DNA of 64,000 nucleotides. It comes from Oikopleura dioica. Its lineage: Eukaryota > Chordata > Appendicularia > Copelata > Oikopleuridae. The notes under the pieces were generated by a model. The model was given only the letters and a program-made list of their open reading frames with translations. It was not told the DNA's origin and searched no databases. Position numbers and translations under genes: made by a program. Numbering within the stretch: position 1 is the stretch's first letter; each line of letters begins with the position of its first letter. Where the stretch lies: NCBI GenBank assembly GCA_907165135.1, contig OU015567.1, forward strand, positions 2,547,001-2,611,000. The letters run 5' to 3'. This document shows, piece after piece, positions 34,601 through 45,752 of the stretch.

Positions 34601-37078
34601 AAAAAGAGTGTTCTTGGATTTGCTATTCTAGAGGCGGTAAAAATAAAGAATTAGAATCGGAACACCCGAACTTTTAAAAGGAACACTAGGAATGCCGCAT
34701 TCACGTTTATTTTCAGACGTGATGTATGTCATGAAAACAGAAGGAACTATTTTCATCTTTGAGTGGATGTTCGTGCTCAACGGTTCGTTCAAAATCTTCA
34801 CTCCAAATCCGGAATTCACGAAGTTCGAACAGAGTCATGAAAAACTGGGTGTTTCGGTGCCGCTATTCAGAAGATTTACTTGGCACTTGTTTTTTTCAGG
34901 GCTTCAATCGACCCGAATTGCTGTTATGGTTGTTCAAGGTAATTTCTTCGCGAAACAAAATGCTGAGGTTGAAAAATTATGAACGGAAAAATTATTTTTT
35001 CAGTGATCAAGAAAACGCGACTATGGGCATATTTGACGATGGGAATGTGTTTGTTGAACACTTATCTCGGCCTGGCCTGCATCGGGGTCATCGTGTACTA
35101 CGCGTTTACGCAGCCGGAAAAGGCGATCCGCAAACGCCGCTGTCACAACGACGAGGACGACGGACTCATGAACTTCAGGCACAAGCGGATAAACTGATAG
35201 TGATACCAAAGCCAAGCATTTTTGGCAATTTTTTCTTATCCAAAAAAACAGCTCGATTGCGGTTTATTTAAATATCTCCTACCACTTGATTGTTGGCGCG
35301 TACTACTCCATGTTCGCAACGGAAAAGGAACGCGAACAATGCGCGAATTTGATGACTGGCACTCCTCAGGTTCGTTTTCCCAAGAATTATTGACTCGTTA
35401 CTGTGCGAAAAAAAGGATGAAGGATTCGAACGAGCAAGCGAGAATTTTTACTCGACAGAGATGGCGTATGTGGAGAGAGTCAGGAGAAGTGAAGGAGGTG
35501 GAGAAGGCGAAAGTCAAGTTGCTCTTCTTGAAGCAAGGTAGGGCGTGTAGATATCAGATGAATCATATTATACCATATATATTATATTATATGATCATAT
35601 GATGCCTGAATTCAAATAAATATCTAAGAATTGTTCGAAAAACATTTGAAAATATGAAAGGGTGGAGGAATTCCTTGTTATGAATCAGCCATCACATCCA
35701 TGTCAAAAATGAGATCTCAAGAAATTTTCTGATTGAAATCTCAATTTTAATTTTGCAAAAAAAATGATATTTGAAATGCTGAGATCTCAATTTTCTCAAA
35801 TATCGACATGAATTAGATTCGCGCAATGCAATGAAATGAGATCTGAGATCTTGAGATCTCAAGCATTTCAGACCTATCTGAACCAATCACAAGTCTTTGA
35901 GATTTTTGAGATTTTGAGATCTCAGCAATCTCAGAAATATGGAAAAAATGACGAGGATGTTGCGAAAATCCTGAGATTTGAAATTTGCTTAGATGATGCG
36001 AAATTTTGAAATGGAAATGAGATTTCAGACAAAATATGATTTGAAATTTTTGGTGATTTCAAATTATCAAGTCCTGGTTATAATTTTACTCACTTGATCG
36101 AATACAACATACAAACAGGAAGTCATGGATAATCGCTGAGTTGTTTGTGAGAAAATATATATTGAATAAGAAATTTCGACTTCTTATGATTTTCTTTTTC
36201 TAGAAGAATTCGATTTAGAATTCTAACATACGCAACGCTGCCTGTATTTATCGAGAAAATATTTAGCGTGATTACTGGCAAAAGTCTCGTGCCACTTTTG
36301 ACCTGGCTTCCTAAATTGTGCAAATTTCATGACCCCGATTGACACATGATTGACACGTGAGAACGTCTCTTGCGCGAGAATCAGAAAATCAGCATTTTCT
36401 TTTAAGCTCGGCGGATGTCCTGGCTTTCGGGATTTTCTACGACTTCTACTACCTCGGCGAGCTGCTTCTCGTGACTCTGCAGACAATCATGATCATGTAC
36501 TTGCGCCGTTCGCGGCTGGTGATTGGAATTCCGAAACTCAAATTCTGGCTCTTTGGACTCATGTATTACAACTGCTCTGGTAAGGCCACTCCCTTTTTTA
36601 TTCTCTCTTAGAAATTCGTCCGAGCAAAAGATGGGCAAAAAGTTCACTAGAGGAAAGATCTCAGAAAAGCCCGATTTTTGAGTCAAAAACAATCCATTTA
36701 GAAAGAGTTGTTGAGATTCTCATTTTCAGATTGGATTTCAATTGCTTGGATCGCGGAAGAAAACCCTGGCATTAGGCCGATGGATGTCTGCGGCGATTTT
36801 CTATCCAAGGTAATCTTACACAACTCAGCAGAAATCAAAGTTGCTAGAATTCTCTCAATGGCGTTAGTTACGGCGTCAGAAATCGCGAACTTTTGACGCT
36901 TTATGAAAATCATGATTTCAGGACTAATTAACCTTGAATGATTTTTCTCAGCCAAAATAAAATTATTAAGGGTGTGATTCATCTTCTGCTGACGGTTGTT
37001 TTATTCTACCGCTTCACCGCTTGGCGACTCCTCAATCGGTCCATCTGCAGAGCGGTAGACGAAGAAGACGAGGACTAA
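31693..37078 (+). CDS. multi-span membrane protein, otopetrin-like
   Basis: Fifteen in-phase exons: 31693-31906, 32143-32197, 33015-33262, 33317-33394, 33713-33751, 33924-33994, 34284-34459, 34717-34848, 34900-34938, 35004-35178, 35252-35369, 35416-35537, 36407-36579, 36730-36809, 36971-37078; about 609 residues, N-terminus incomplete. The start is acidic (DLDPAELREENFKE), then about ten or more hydrophobic spans. The C-terminal part fits the otopetrin proton-channel pattern: LLLVTLQTIMIMYLRRS, LMYYNCSDWISIAW, VIHLLLTVVLFYRF. Otopetrins are acid-gated H+ channels of the plasma membrane. One exon is split by a foldback transposon (32195-33018); 33995-34283 is an element-rich GG-AG intron; 35179-35251 is GC-AG. 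Confidence 0.6.
32195..33018. mobile_element. hAT-like foldback element inside an exon
   Basis: 824 bp with perfect ends TAGGCTTACCGGACT / AGTCCGGTAAGCCTA, inverted similarity continuing for about 320 bp (arms about 32195-32510 and 32715-33018), and an 8-bp direct duplication CTTATGGG at 32187-32194 and 33019-33026. Eight-base target duplication is the hAT signature. No transposase. The flanking sequence is one coding exon (reading GDs such as PSDLW before and GTLTIAFSF after). Confidence 0.88.
33995..34283. mobile_element. foldback element forming an intron
   Basis: Inner inverted repeat: GTGTCTGGAACCGACAAA at about 34072 and its complement ending about 34204. Outer inverted match: ATTGGGATTCT near 33999-34010 and AGAATCCCCAAT near 34268-34279. 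G-runs lie at 34218-34250. The element fills almost the whole intron of the otopetrin-like gene. No clean target duplication found. Confidence 0.55.
35690..36060. repeat. palindromic GAGATCTC repeat in an intron
   Basis: The octamer GAGATCTC and near forms (GAGATTTTGAGA, GAAATCTCA) recur many times, irregularly spaced, within the 869-bp intron between exons ending 35537 and starting 36407. Irregular spacing and lack of unique spacers exclude a CRISPR. Confidence 0.6.
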
Positions 37079-38233
37079 AGCTGCTGTTCTTCTTCACTTC
37101 CTAAAAGTTCCGATTTCAAATTCAAATCGATCAATCGCCGTTTCTCAAAAGAAATGAGTCGCGATCATCATCGGGTCATCCTTTTTATTGTATAAAAAAG
37201 TTCACCTTTCATGCTTCTCAAGTTCTACTTTTACAATCACTATTTTTCATCTCACTTTTGTGCATGAAGACATTTTTTGCCCTTTTACTGCCGACGAACA
37301 AAACAACCGTAATTCATGCTTCTTTCTTTTCAATAAAAAATTGCTGAAACCTCATTCTCGGAAAAAAAAGCAAACATGATGGGCGGTACCAAGGTAAGAA
37401 GCATAAAAAACCTGATAAGAGCGCTTTTTGCTCAAAACAAATCTTGTCATCTTCTGTTTTCTGGCTTATCTTGCTTTTCTTTCTCCTAATTCAGCCCTAA
37501 CAACACTCAAATTTCGGAGAATTGGGCCCGAGATAAAAATTTTTTTCAGTAAATAATTTTCGTCCGGAGTCTTTTCAAATTACTTGTTATTGTTTCAGGC
37601 TCTCAGCCTGCCGCTAAATATGACATTTGTCTCTTTAACTGACCTACAAGGCGTTGCAAATTAGCCAGATTCCTGATTAAATCCTCCGGATAAGTGAAGG
37701 AGAGCATAATCAATTGAGAACAAGAGCGCTTTCACACAAATGAATTTTTACCGTTTTAAACCTTCCATTTAATAAAAGAAGGGGGCTGGAAGTGGATTTA
37801 TAGACTGCGCATTTACGCATGAGGCTGGTAGTAACAGAAGACTGAAGAGATATCAGAAGAATATTCAACACGGAATTTAATTATTAACGACTCAGCATTT
37901 TTTCTCAAGGAATATAAAAAAGGTACTGTCGGGGTACAGATGTTTTCGAAAGAGGAGTTCTGTCAGGTTTTTCTGTAATTAGGCAAAATTGCTTTTAAAG
38001 ACGTATTTTTTTTAATTGAAAAGTCTGAGCTAATAGGGTGCGGGCTCTGTTGTTTATGGCGGCGCTGGGAAAGTGACAGTTACTTTTGTTAATGAATTCA
38101 TTTCGCCGCGAATGCGAAGGGCTCAATCTGTAGAAACTCGGGATAGCAAACTGACTGACTCGGCATTTATATTTTGGCTTTTTAGAAAAAGCGAGCCAAG
38201 AAGATTTTTTTAGAATACCGAAAGAGAAAGAAC
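37079..38233. other. intergenic
   Basis: No secure gene. A tiny ATG piece at about 37377 (MMGGTK then a GTAAGA donor) could be a first exon, but no partner exon is convincing. Confidence 0.35.
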
Positions 38234-38687
38234 ATGGCAATGTACGCAGCAGCTTCTTGCTCAAGCATTTGTTCAGGTAAAAGAAACCATAAAAAATAAA
38301 AAAGCATCATCGAAATATATTTTTTTCTTAATTTGAAGATGCGATAATAAAATTCAACTTTGGTGTATGACCAGTTTCATCGCAGTAAAAATCATTCATA
38401 ATCATTCATAATATTTCAAAATAGCACGATACGCGAGCACATCAGGCCAAAAGCTGCATTTGTCTGATAGACGAAAAGATGAATTTTTAATGGTTCAAGG
38501 TCAAACCGAAATGAGGATGAGTTCAAAAGCTTCGTTTGGCTCTTCTAGAGCTTTGATATTAGAAAATTGATCCGCTTACTATATTTTTTTCCCAAAAGAA
38601 ACTCAGAAAAGCATTGAGAGTTTGATGCCGGAAATCGAAGTCAGCGACAGAAGAATCAGGAAAATTTTCATCAGAGACACTTTCTGA
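38234..38687 (+). CDS. 43-residue microprotein, two exons
   Basis: ATG 38234 lies behind a TTTTTTTAG acceptor. Exon 1 (38234-38276, MAMYAAASCSSICS) joins through a GT-AG intron in phase to exon 2 (38599-38687), ending KIFIRDTF before the stop. Too short for homology by eye. Clean splice sites on both sides and the start context support it. Confidence 0.4.
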
Positions 38688-38889
38688 TTAACTTCAAAAA
38701 TGAGACGTCTTGAGGCGAAGCGGCAAATATATAAGTGTCAAGTCCGATAATTTCCCAAATGAGAAGAGGGTTTTTGAGAAGGTGAAACTCGCGTAACGAG
38801 TTTTGGACTCCCCAGACGTGCAACTCGATTATTTCCAAGCTTTAGTTTTGACTGTAACTACGTCTTAGAATCGTCTTTGAAAAGAGAAA

Positions 38890-39999
38890 ATGGGTCGAGG
38901 GAAAATATTATATTTTGTGAAAATTTGCAAAAGCATGAAAAAGATTGGAACGAGGCTGAAGGACCAAATTCTTTGTCGAAAGTCGAAAAAGGCGAAGAAT
39001 CTCAGTAAAGGTAAGAGGATCTCATTCTTTGGTCAGGGGTTAGGGTTAGGGTTAGGGAGCTTCGGGTGACAGTTTACTTATGACTTTCTTAAGGGTATAC
39101 CTATTGGAAAAGCTTTGTTGTTCTCATGTTTTCCAAAAGCATTCCAAAAAGCTGCTCTATCCGCGAATTGCAACAGTCGCGTTAATTATGAGAACTCTTT
39201 ATAGAACCTCTTAAAATGCAATAAGCAAACCGGCTATCACTTGAAGTGAAAGTTTTAACTCTCACTTTGTTTTGCGAAATTTCCCGTTCCAGTTTATTCT
39301 TGAACTTTGTAAAGCAAGAAATTTGCTGTAATTATTCTTCAGAGAGCAATAGTCAAGCAATCGTGATTGAATTTGGAACGCCGCGGGAGCGCTCCTCGGC
39401 TCGTCTAAAATCAGCTCGGTAATGTTTCTAATTTGATTGTCCCCCTCCTCGTGAAAACTCGATTTCAGTCTCGAATTCGCCAAAGAAATGAATAAATCCC
39501 TCGCCGACGAATCAAGACTCGACGATTTGCTTGATGCTATTATTTTCGCTGAACAAGAAGTTTTGGTAAATAATTCACTGATAAGGGATCAGTTGGTTTC
39601 GGCCTCATTTCCTCCAAATTCAAGAGCCGAGGAGAGCTGTTCTTTTCAGTGAACTCTTCACCTTGCAAGTTTCAAATCACTAATTTTACTTCTTTTCAGC
39701 ATCACGAGCGCGAATCCTTCCGAAAATTTCTCATCGCCTCACGAACTCGACAATCTTCACTTCAAAGTGTGACCAAACAGGTGTCGTAATGCTTCAGAAG
39801 AATTTCAGAAAAAAGGCGAAAAATTCGGATGAGCGGAAGATCCTCCGAGTTTCGCGTCTCCGAGAATTTCGGGGATGTATTCTTCATATTTTCAAAGCAA
39901 GAACGTTAATTTTTCATTTTTCTTTTTTTCTAGCTCGACATTCCGAAAATACCCTCAAACAACCATCTTTGCGTCAATCAAAATGCACGATTACAATAA
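38890..39999 (+). CDS. basic helical protein, unknown
   Basis: Five exons (38890-39010, 39343-39418, 39469-39565, 39700-39780, 39934-39999), all GT-AG and phase-perfect, give 146 residues. Basic start (MGRGKILYFVKICKSMKK; CRKSKKAKNLSK), then a helical stretch (LEFAKEMNKSLADESRLDD, FAEQEVLHHERESFRKF). The ATG follows a CGTCTTAG acceptor, so trans-splicing is likely. Intron 1 contains a short telomere-type repeat. It ends 137 bp from the convergent RING gene. No family recognised. Confidence 0.65.
39036..39057. repeat. interstitial telomere-type repeat
   Basis: GGGG followed by three TTAGGG units, inside intron 1 of the gene at 38890-39999. Confidence 0.7.
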
Positions 40000-40135
40000 T
40001 TACTTTCAAAAGTTCGAGCTGAACTTACATTTACATAAAATGAAATGAATCAAATAATATTTATTTAAATTATTGCAGTAACCAAGAATATTGAATTATG
40101 AAGAATCAGAAAAAATATAAAAGGCAAAAATTGAT

Positions 40136-41098
40136 TCAGAAAATTTTCTTAATTTGATCAGCTGAAAACGCTTGTCGGCATTTTGGGCAAGTTTTCGGTT
40201 GAAGCATATTCAAGCACTGGAAGCAAAATGAATGACAGCAGCTTATAATGATGGAATGATGATGATCTTCGTTGTCATACTTTTCCAGGCATACTCCACA
40301 CGTCAAAGCATCTACTTCTTGAGGAGTAATCTTTCGAGCTTCAAAAATGGTTAAAGCAAATAAAAAATAATTATACAAATGAATTTAAAATTTACCGATC
40401 TCCAGTAGTTTGATTTCTTTTGCGTCCTCTCTCAGTTTCGTCAATTTTGTATTCAGATCTTTCGTTGTATTGACAAGGCGAGTTTGTTCCTCCCGCAAGT
40501 CGGATAATTTATCTTGCAGCCCCGATATCATTTCACAGAGCTCTTCGATTTCTTTCTTATTCTTCAATTCCTCGTCTGATGCTTTCTTTAATTTTGCTTC
40601 CGTATTTTTGAGATCCTCTTCAATAAGTTTGAGATTCTGCAGACGAGCAATCTCTTCATCAATCAGAGTCGAGGTCGAAATTAGTGTATCGTCTTCAATT
40701 GCTTCTTGATGATTGTGATTAAAGAATTCGTCGAAGGAAAGATCTTTGTCGCATAGTTTATGAGGACAAGAAAATTTGGCATTTTGAAAATATATATTAA
40801 CAAGTGTCAATTCTGTCTTTCCATCGCAAAGAAACCCACAGCATCCCATATTAAAACCGAGACAATTTCCTTGGATTTTCTCTTCAATGCACTTATCACA
40901 AATTCTTTTTTCGCAAACCCATCTTCTCCAGGTTCCAGATTCGGAATCTTCCACTGTTTTACGCCTGTACAATTTTTCCCTGATATGACTAGAATCCTCG
41001 TTAATAACCAGCAAGATACATTAATCATACTTGCAAAAATGGCAATAATAGCTTTTAGCCAACTGTCCTTTGAAATACTCCTTTGGAATCCCTCTCAT
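40136..41098 (-). CDS. RING finger protein with coiled coil (TRIM-like)
   Basis: Three exons (41098-41031, 40979-40396, 40338-40136), GT-AG, 284 residues. N-terminal zinc-binding cysteines (YYCHFC, then WVCEKRICDKC and MGCCGFLC), a long coiled coil (about residues 125-215, e.g. LQDKLSDLREEQTRLVNT) and a C-terminal C3HC4 RING: CGVC, CCHSFCFQC, CPKC. RING proteins with coiled coils are typically E3 ubiquitin ligases; here the RING is at the C-terminus, unlike classical TRIMs. The ATG follows a CTAAAATAG acceptor. Confidence 0.82.
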
Positions 41099-42085
41099 AT
41101 TTCTATTTTAGATCTCTTTCTTGAAATATTCTTGGCTTTTTCTACTGATGATTACGATTATGAGTGTTCTGTACTGAAACGATTCTGACTATTTGCTCTA
41201 TCTGACCAGACAAATTTTTATTGCCACCGCAGTTTACTGGCCTTGAACATTATAAAACGATTCATACTCGGAATTTTACAATATCGCAGATTAATTTTAT
41301 TCAAATCAGAATTTAAAGCTGGCAGTGAGCGCAAAAGAACTTGGAATGAATAGTTTTTAAAAATGTTTTCTAGAAATATACAGGCCCTTCCGAACTCTTG
41401 GCCGTTTTTTCACGAGCTCGACTTGTAAGATGTTCTCTTCCGGCGGCGGCAGTTGATCATTTCGTGGAGAATTTCTAGCTCCGTTCTCTGAACATAACAA
41501 TTTAAGGGTCTACTCGTCAATAATGACAAAAATCCTAATTGAGCTTATTTGAATCTGGCTTTTTCCAGATATAAGAAAAAAAACAAAACTGTTCGAAATT
41601 CGAATAGGTCCTCCTTATTCCACGCTCAACAAAAAAGCTTTATCTTTCAACCTTTCCATCTTTCATTGATCATTACACAAGAGGTGCTCTCCTTAATTCA
41701 AAAGCTCATTAGGTTGTTCTCAAAAACACCAAGGGCTAGGGTTACGTACCTGCTCAGTTTTGATCATCGGCATCCAGTTTGTTTTTGTTGCTTTTCTCAC
41801 GTTTGAAAAACGCCTGGAACCTAACGTCTTGCAAGAAAACGGTAAGGTCTTTCAAGCTAATAATAAGCTCATTGCCACTAATCGTATCCGACTTTTACAC
41901 TTTTTTACTGATTCTAAGGGGATGAAAAATCTCTAAGCATATTTCGGAAAGTCTGAGTCTGCTCGTGTCACGCTTCTGAATTTCCCTGCAACACAGGTCA
42001 CCGAAAAAAGTGCACGAAAAATTGCCGTCGGATTTGCATCTTTCGAACGTGACCTTGGCCGCTCATGAGTTGGTAGCTCTCATCT
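41099..42085. other. intergenic, nothing secure
   Basis: AT-rich with no coding signal to about 41990. At 41998-42085 an alternative minus-strand frame (ending MQIRRQFFVHFFR) continues past the chosen stop of the next gene and could be its true 3' end. Confidence 0.35.
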
Positions 42086-43325
42086 TCAAATGCCAGATCC
42101 GGTCTGGTGCTTAGCGCCTGTTTCTGATCCTCGCTCTCGTATTTGGCATCGCGTAGAGTCACCGGAAGTGCTTCTGGAGATTCTAAATCGCCGGGACGTT
42201 CTAACAGCGGGATCATCCCGTAACGAATTCTACACGCTGAATTCGGCCTTGACAATATTGATTACGGAAAAATTAAAAAGATGGCTTTCGTCTTTAAAAT
42301 TGGGGACGATCCCTTTATGAACAAGTTTATGCAAAATCTTCTGACTTTGCATCATTCTCGGTGGCGACTCAGGATGATAAATAGAGCTTGTATCAACAAC
42401 TCCAACTGCAGCTGGAGCCTTTAAAAAGTTGTTATCAAGAGTCCTTTTTTTATGAAAATGGGTTCGACCGGGAACTTTTTTCCTCACGTTTCACGTGGTT
42501 TGGGATAAAAATTGATAACGAGTGCCTTTGGGAATGAAGAGTAGTCGCCACGAAGGGGTAGATAGGCGCATTTAGGCGGCATTGGCACCGGTGCATCACG
42601 GATAAAGGCGATCATACGCGCTTGCCTATTCCAATCGTTAAGGACTTTTAGGGTCTTCTTTTCGGATTCTTCCTCGGCTTTCAGCTTTTTTGGTTTTTCG
42701 AGAGGGTTTTTATTTTGGATATCTTATGGTCAGATTGATGGTAATTATAAAGATATTGGACATAATAGAATTAAGTTATCAATTAAAAATATTCAAAAAA
42801 ATTACTTTAACGATCATGAAAAAGATTAATTATGGTTTTTTCAGACTTTTCAATTCTACATGATTAATTTTGGAAAAACGTTCCTTGGCCTGTTCTCTTC
42901 GAATTTCCATGGCTCGTTTGATTGCAGCGGCCCCTTCGTCAAGAATTTCCGAGTTGGGCGACTCGGACTTGAAACTTGCCGCTGACAAAGTGTCCCCGTC
43001 GGAGTCGGATACAACGAGGGATTCTTTTGGACTTGTCTCTTGACTCAGCCCAAGTTCAACGAATTCTAGAGTGATTTTTGTAAACAAGAGTGTTTTCGAC
43101 GGAAGAATTTCAATTTGCTAATTGTTGGTGAACTGGTCCTGTAAGTCGGCGAGTTTTGAGTGCCAAAGAGAAGGCCAAGATTGAAAGTGCTCATTCTTCT
43201 GTGAATTTTCTTCTTTTTCGCGTCCTTGGCCTCCTAAAATAATGCATTGTATCTTGGAAAACAAGGATGAAAAAGCAGGATGCTGCTGAATTTAATCTTG
43301 GCTTGCTACTTACATCTGCAGACAT
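42086..43325 (-). CDS. intracellular protein, unknown, with duplicated 5' exon
   Basis: Six exons (43325-43314, 43233-43140, 43065-42847, 42722-42488, 42443-42266, 42229-42086) give 293 residues. A short basic head (EAKDAKKKK), then STFNLGLLFGTQNSPTY, an acidic region (VVSDSDGDTLS), a charged helix (EIRREQAKERFSKINH), and a proline-rich part (RDAPVPMPPKCAYLPLRGDY, YHPESPPRMM). Exon 2 ends at a GG donor. The last exon is uncertain because another frame across 42255-41998 is also open. A paralogous copy of exon 2 lies upstream at 43550-43646. CCAAT-type boxes at 43376-43490 precede it. No family recognised. Confidence 0.55.
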
Positions 43326-43549
43326 GGTTACGTAGAAACTCTCCACTGGTGTTGTTTGTTGACTTTTTGGGTTAAAAAGAAATGGAATTTTATGGGTTTT
43401 TATTGGCTGACCGAAAAAACTCTGATTTTTGATTGGTTGTTTTGAAAATAATGAATTTTGATTGCTTTCACCAAATTTTACTGATTTTTGATTGGTTTAT
43501 TGCGCCTCAGCCTCATTTTTAGATGGAAGAAGCACATTTTAACCCTGAC

Positions 43550-43646
43550 TGTATGTAGGACTCGTCTCCGTCCCAAACAACAGTCCAAGGTTAAAAGTTG
43601 AAAGAGGCTTCGTCAATCGTCTTTTGAGCTTTCCAGTCCTCGAATC
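43550..43646 (-). CDS. duplicated alternative 5' exon
   Basis: Between an acceptor (TTTGATTTAG) and a GT donor (ACATACA then GTCAGG) lies an exon reading KRRLTKPLSTFNLGLLFG, then TETSPTY. It is clearly a copy of the exon at 43140-43233 of the gene downstream, and ends in the same phase (1). It could splice to the same exon 3 (43065) as an alternative start region. An exon ending at a GTATGT donor at about 43760 may precede it; no ATG found. Confidence 0.45.
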
Positions 43647-43932
43647 CTAAATCAAAGTTTCTCAACTAAACTTGACCAGTTATCTAAGAGAGCTTTTCAG
43701 AGAAGCCTCAGGTGTTCGAAACAAGTGTCGTTCTTCTAACAGAGGGCTAGAAACATACCTTGCGACTCACGTGACGACCGAACGGGGATGCAGGCGGAGC
43801 AGTGAATGCGTTTCTTTTTTGAGTTTTTGATCAAAATCAATGGACTAATTTACTTAGGAATAAGGAATCAATTATTTTTTGAAAGAAAAAAAGTCTGCTT
43901 TCGCCGATTTCTCAAATAATTATGGTTTTTTT

Positions 43933-45727
43933 CTATTTTCCAATGTTCACTTTCAAACTTATCCTGTTGAGAAGCGCATTTGTATCAAATTTTCTCAGTT
44001 GTTCGACCTTTAGCTTCGTCAATTTCTTGAGCTTCTTTAGATTCGGCTCTGATAAGCGCCTCTTTATCTTCCGGACGAATTTCTCTGCAGCCTGTATGTT
44101 GAAGGAATCCAATCTGCCAAATCGTTTTTCGACGGGCTTAAGGATATCCGATAAGTATTCTGCGTCGGAAGATAGGTCTTACTTTTGCTGGATAGACGAT
44201 TTGCTTGAGGAATTGGACCTTTGGATCCACCGGTGTTGGGGGTCTTTTTGATCGTCGAAAATTGACTGTTTCTCAAATTACCGTAAAATATCAAAAAGAT
44301 CATAAAAATGGTGTTTCCATTGGGGTTCGAACCCAAGACCTTTCGCGTGTAAAGCGAACGTGATAACCACTACACTATGGAAACAACTGGAAGTCGCTCT
44401 CCAATATCGGACAGTATCACTTCTACTTTTACAGTAGCAAGCGCAAGTATAACACGTTTGTGTCTAAAATGACCTCACAAAATTCAGCCCGCTATATTTA
44501 TTCACTGAGCGGGCAGCGGCCACTGCCACCGTATTTGAACCCGTAAGAATATGATTTTCGTCAATGTCATTTTTCGACAATTTCCTTGCATAAAAAGTAT
44601 TGCCGAAAAGAGCCGGGGATGATCCAATCTTTCGCAGCGTGTTTTTCGACCTGAAAAGAAAAGGAAAGGAGGGTATTTGGGGATGGCTTTGATTTGAACT
44701 AAGACTATCAATACGTCCTCTTATTATGGAAAAAAAAGTTGTCATCCTTTGATCGTTTATTTTGAAGCCAAGACGCGGAACGGGTTTTGTCATCATAAGT
44801 ATAACGAACCTAATCAACGGAAACCAGCTTTTCATTCTCTTTCACTACTAGTCTTATTCGTTGGTAAGGTAAGGGTTTTTATCAGATGAAGCAATTGCTT
44901 CAATTTTGTATAATTGATCTTAGTAAAATCTACGAGGTTGTTTTTTTTAAATTATTATCCATCGAATTCATAAAAGTAAAAATCTTCTTTGTCAAATTTT
45001 TTCGTATTATTATGGTTTTTGACTTTTCTCTTGAAAAAAAATCATATTTACCTTTTGAAAGTTCTCCCAAACATCGCGGCCAGCAACAATGTTTTATCAA
45101 TGACATCAATCGTTTTTCTCCTAAACATTGGCTTCTTTTTCTTCTTCTTTTTCCTTTTATCGGGAGTTGAATTTATCGATCTGTCGGATGCAATTTCTAT
45201 TTCCGCTTTCGGAAGCTTCAAATGAGCTTGATGAAGAGCTTCAGAATCGTCGCACTCGAGCAGGGCTTCTTGTCTCTCCGCTTCTTCGAGATCGAATTTG
45301 AACAGCCTAGAAACAGGGTTTTAGAAATTGACGTTTTCTCGAGTTCAAGAAGGGCTTTTAGAAGGATTATTTTAACGAGACGGCTAATTGGATTATTTTC
45401 TTCTGCCAAAGTCAAGGCAGGCTCGATCCAGGAAGTTGAAATAATAAACGGCGAAATAATTGAAAAGTCGATCCAAAAACGACCAAAAAGACTTGCAAAA
45501 ATAGTCCATTTTAGAGCCTAATATTCCCTATGGACGTTCTTTTCTGCATATACAATATATAGTCAGGCACGTAAGAGAAAGAACAGGATGCGTTAAATAA
45601 TTAAATGAACTTACTCTCTCGGGATCGCACCAAAATGCCAGATCATGAATTTGTTATCATAATCCTCAATGTGCTCCTCTTCTTCCTCTTCCACGATTTT
45701 GTAAATTTCGTATTTCGATTTTTCCAT
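43933..45727 (-). CDS. multi-exon protein, partly resolved, hosts tRNA-Val
   Basis: ATG 45727 follows a TATAATTAG acceptor and opens an acidic exon (YKIVEEEEEEHIEDYD). Further exons: a hydrophobic block within 45306-45510 whose frame is ambiguous; 45306-45052 (LFKFDLEEAERQEALLECDD, later DKRKKKKKKKPMFRRK); 44835-44474 (start MKSWFPLIRFVILMM); 44265-44183; 44084-43933 (basic, RRLSEPNLKKLKKLTK). The last three join in phase with GT-AG introns. From 44835 they could also be a separate gene of 198 residues. It follows the gene ending at 45753 by 25 bp, suggesting an operon. Function unknown. Confidence 0.45.
44312..44384 (-). tRNA. tRNA-Val (anticodon TAC)
   Basis: Minus strand: acceptor stem GTTTCCA / TGGAAAC, A box TAGTGTAGTGG, anticodon stem TTCGC / GCGAA with loop TTTACAC (anticodon TAC), T arm with GGTTCGAACCC. 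Same strand as, and inside an intron (44266-44473) of, the surrounding gene. Confidence 0.95.
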
Positions 45728-45752
45728 CTCGGGCGATTCTAATTATACTCGT

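Noticed and set aside
34979..35197. Treating 31.7-35.2 kb and 35.2-37.1 kb as two genes because of a TGA at 35195
   Set aside because: A GC donor at 35179 joins the next exon in phase, and the combined product has the length and C-terminal motifs of one otopetrin-like protein.
35690..36060. Repeats considered as a CRISPR array
   Set aside because: Irregular spacing, palindromic units, intronic position in a eukaryotic gene.
37377..37640. Mini exon MMGGTK plus an acceptor at about 37600
   Set aside because: Joined products are under 30 residues in any frame and show no support.
44064..44336. Minus-strand frame starting within tRNA-Val
   Set aside because: Its N-terminus is the tRNA itself; only the part after the acceptor at 44265 is kept as an exon.
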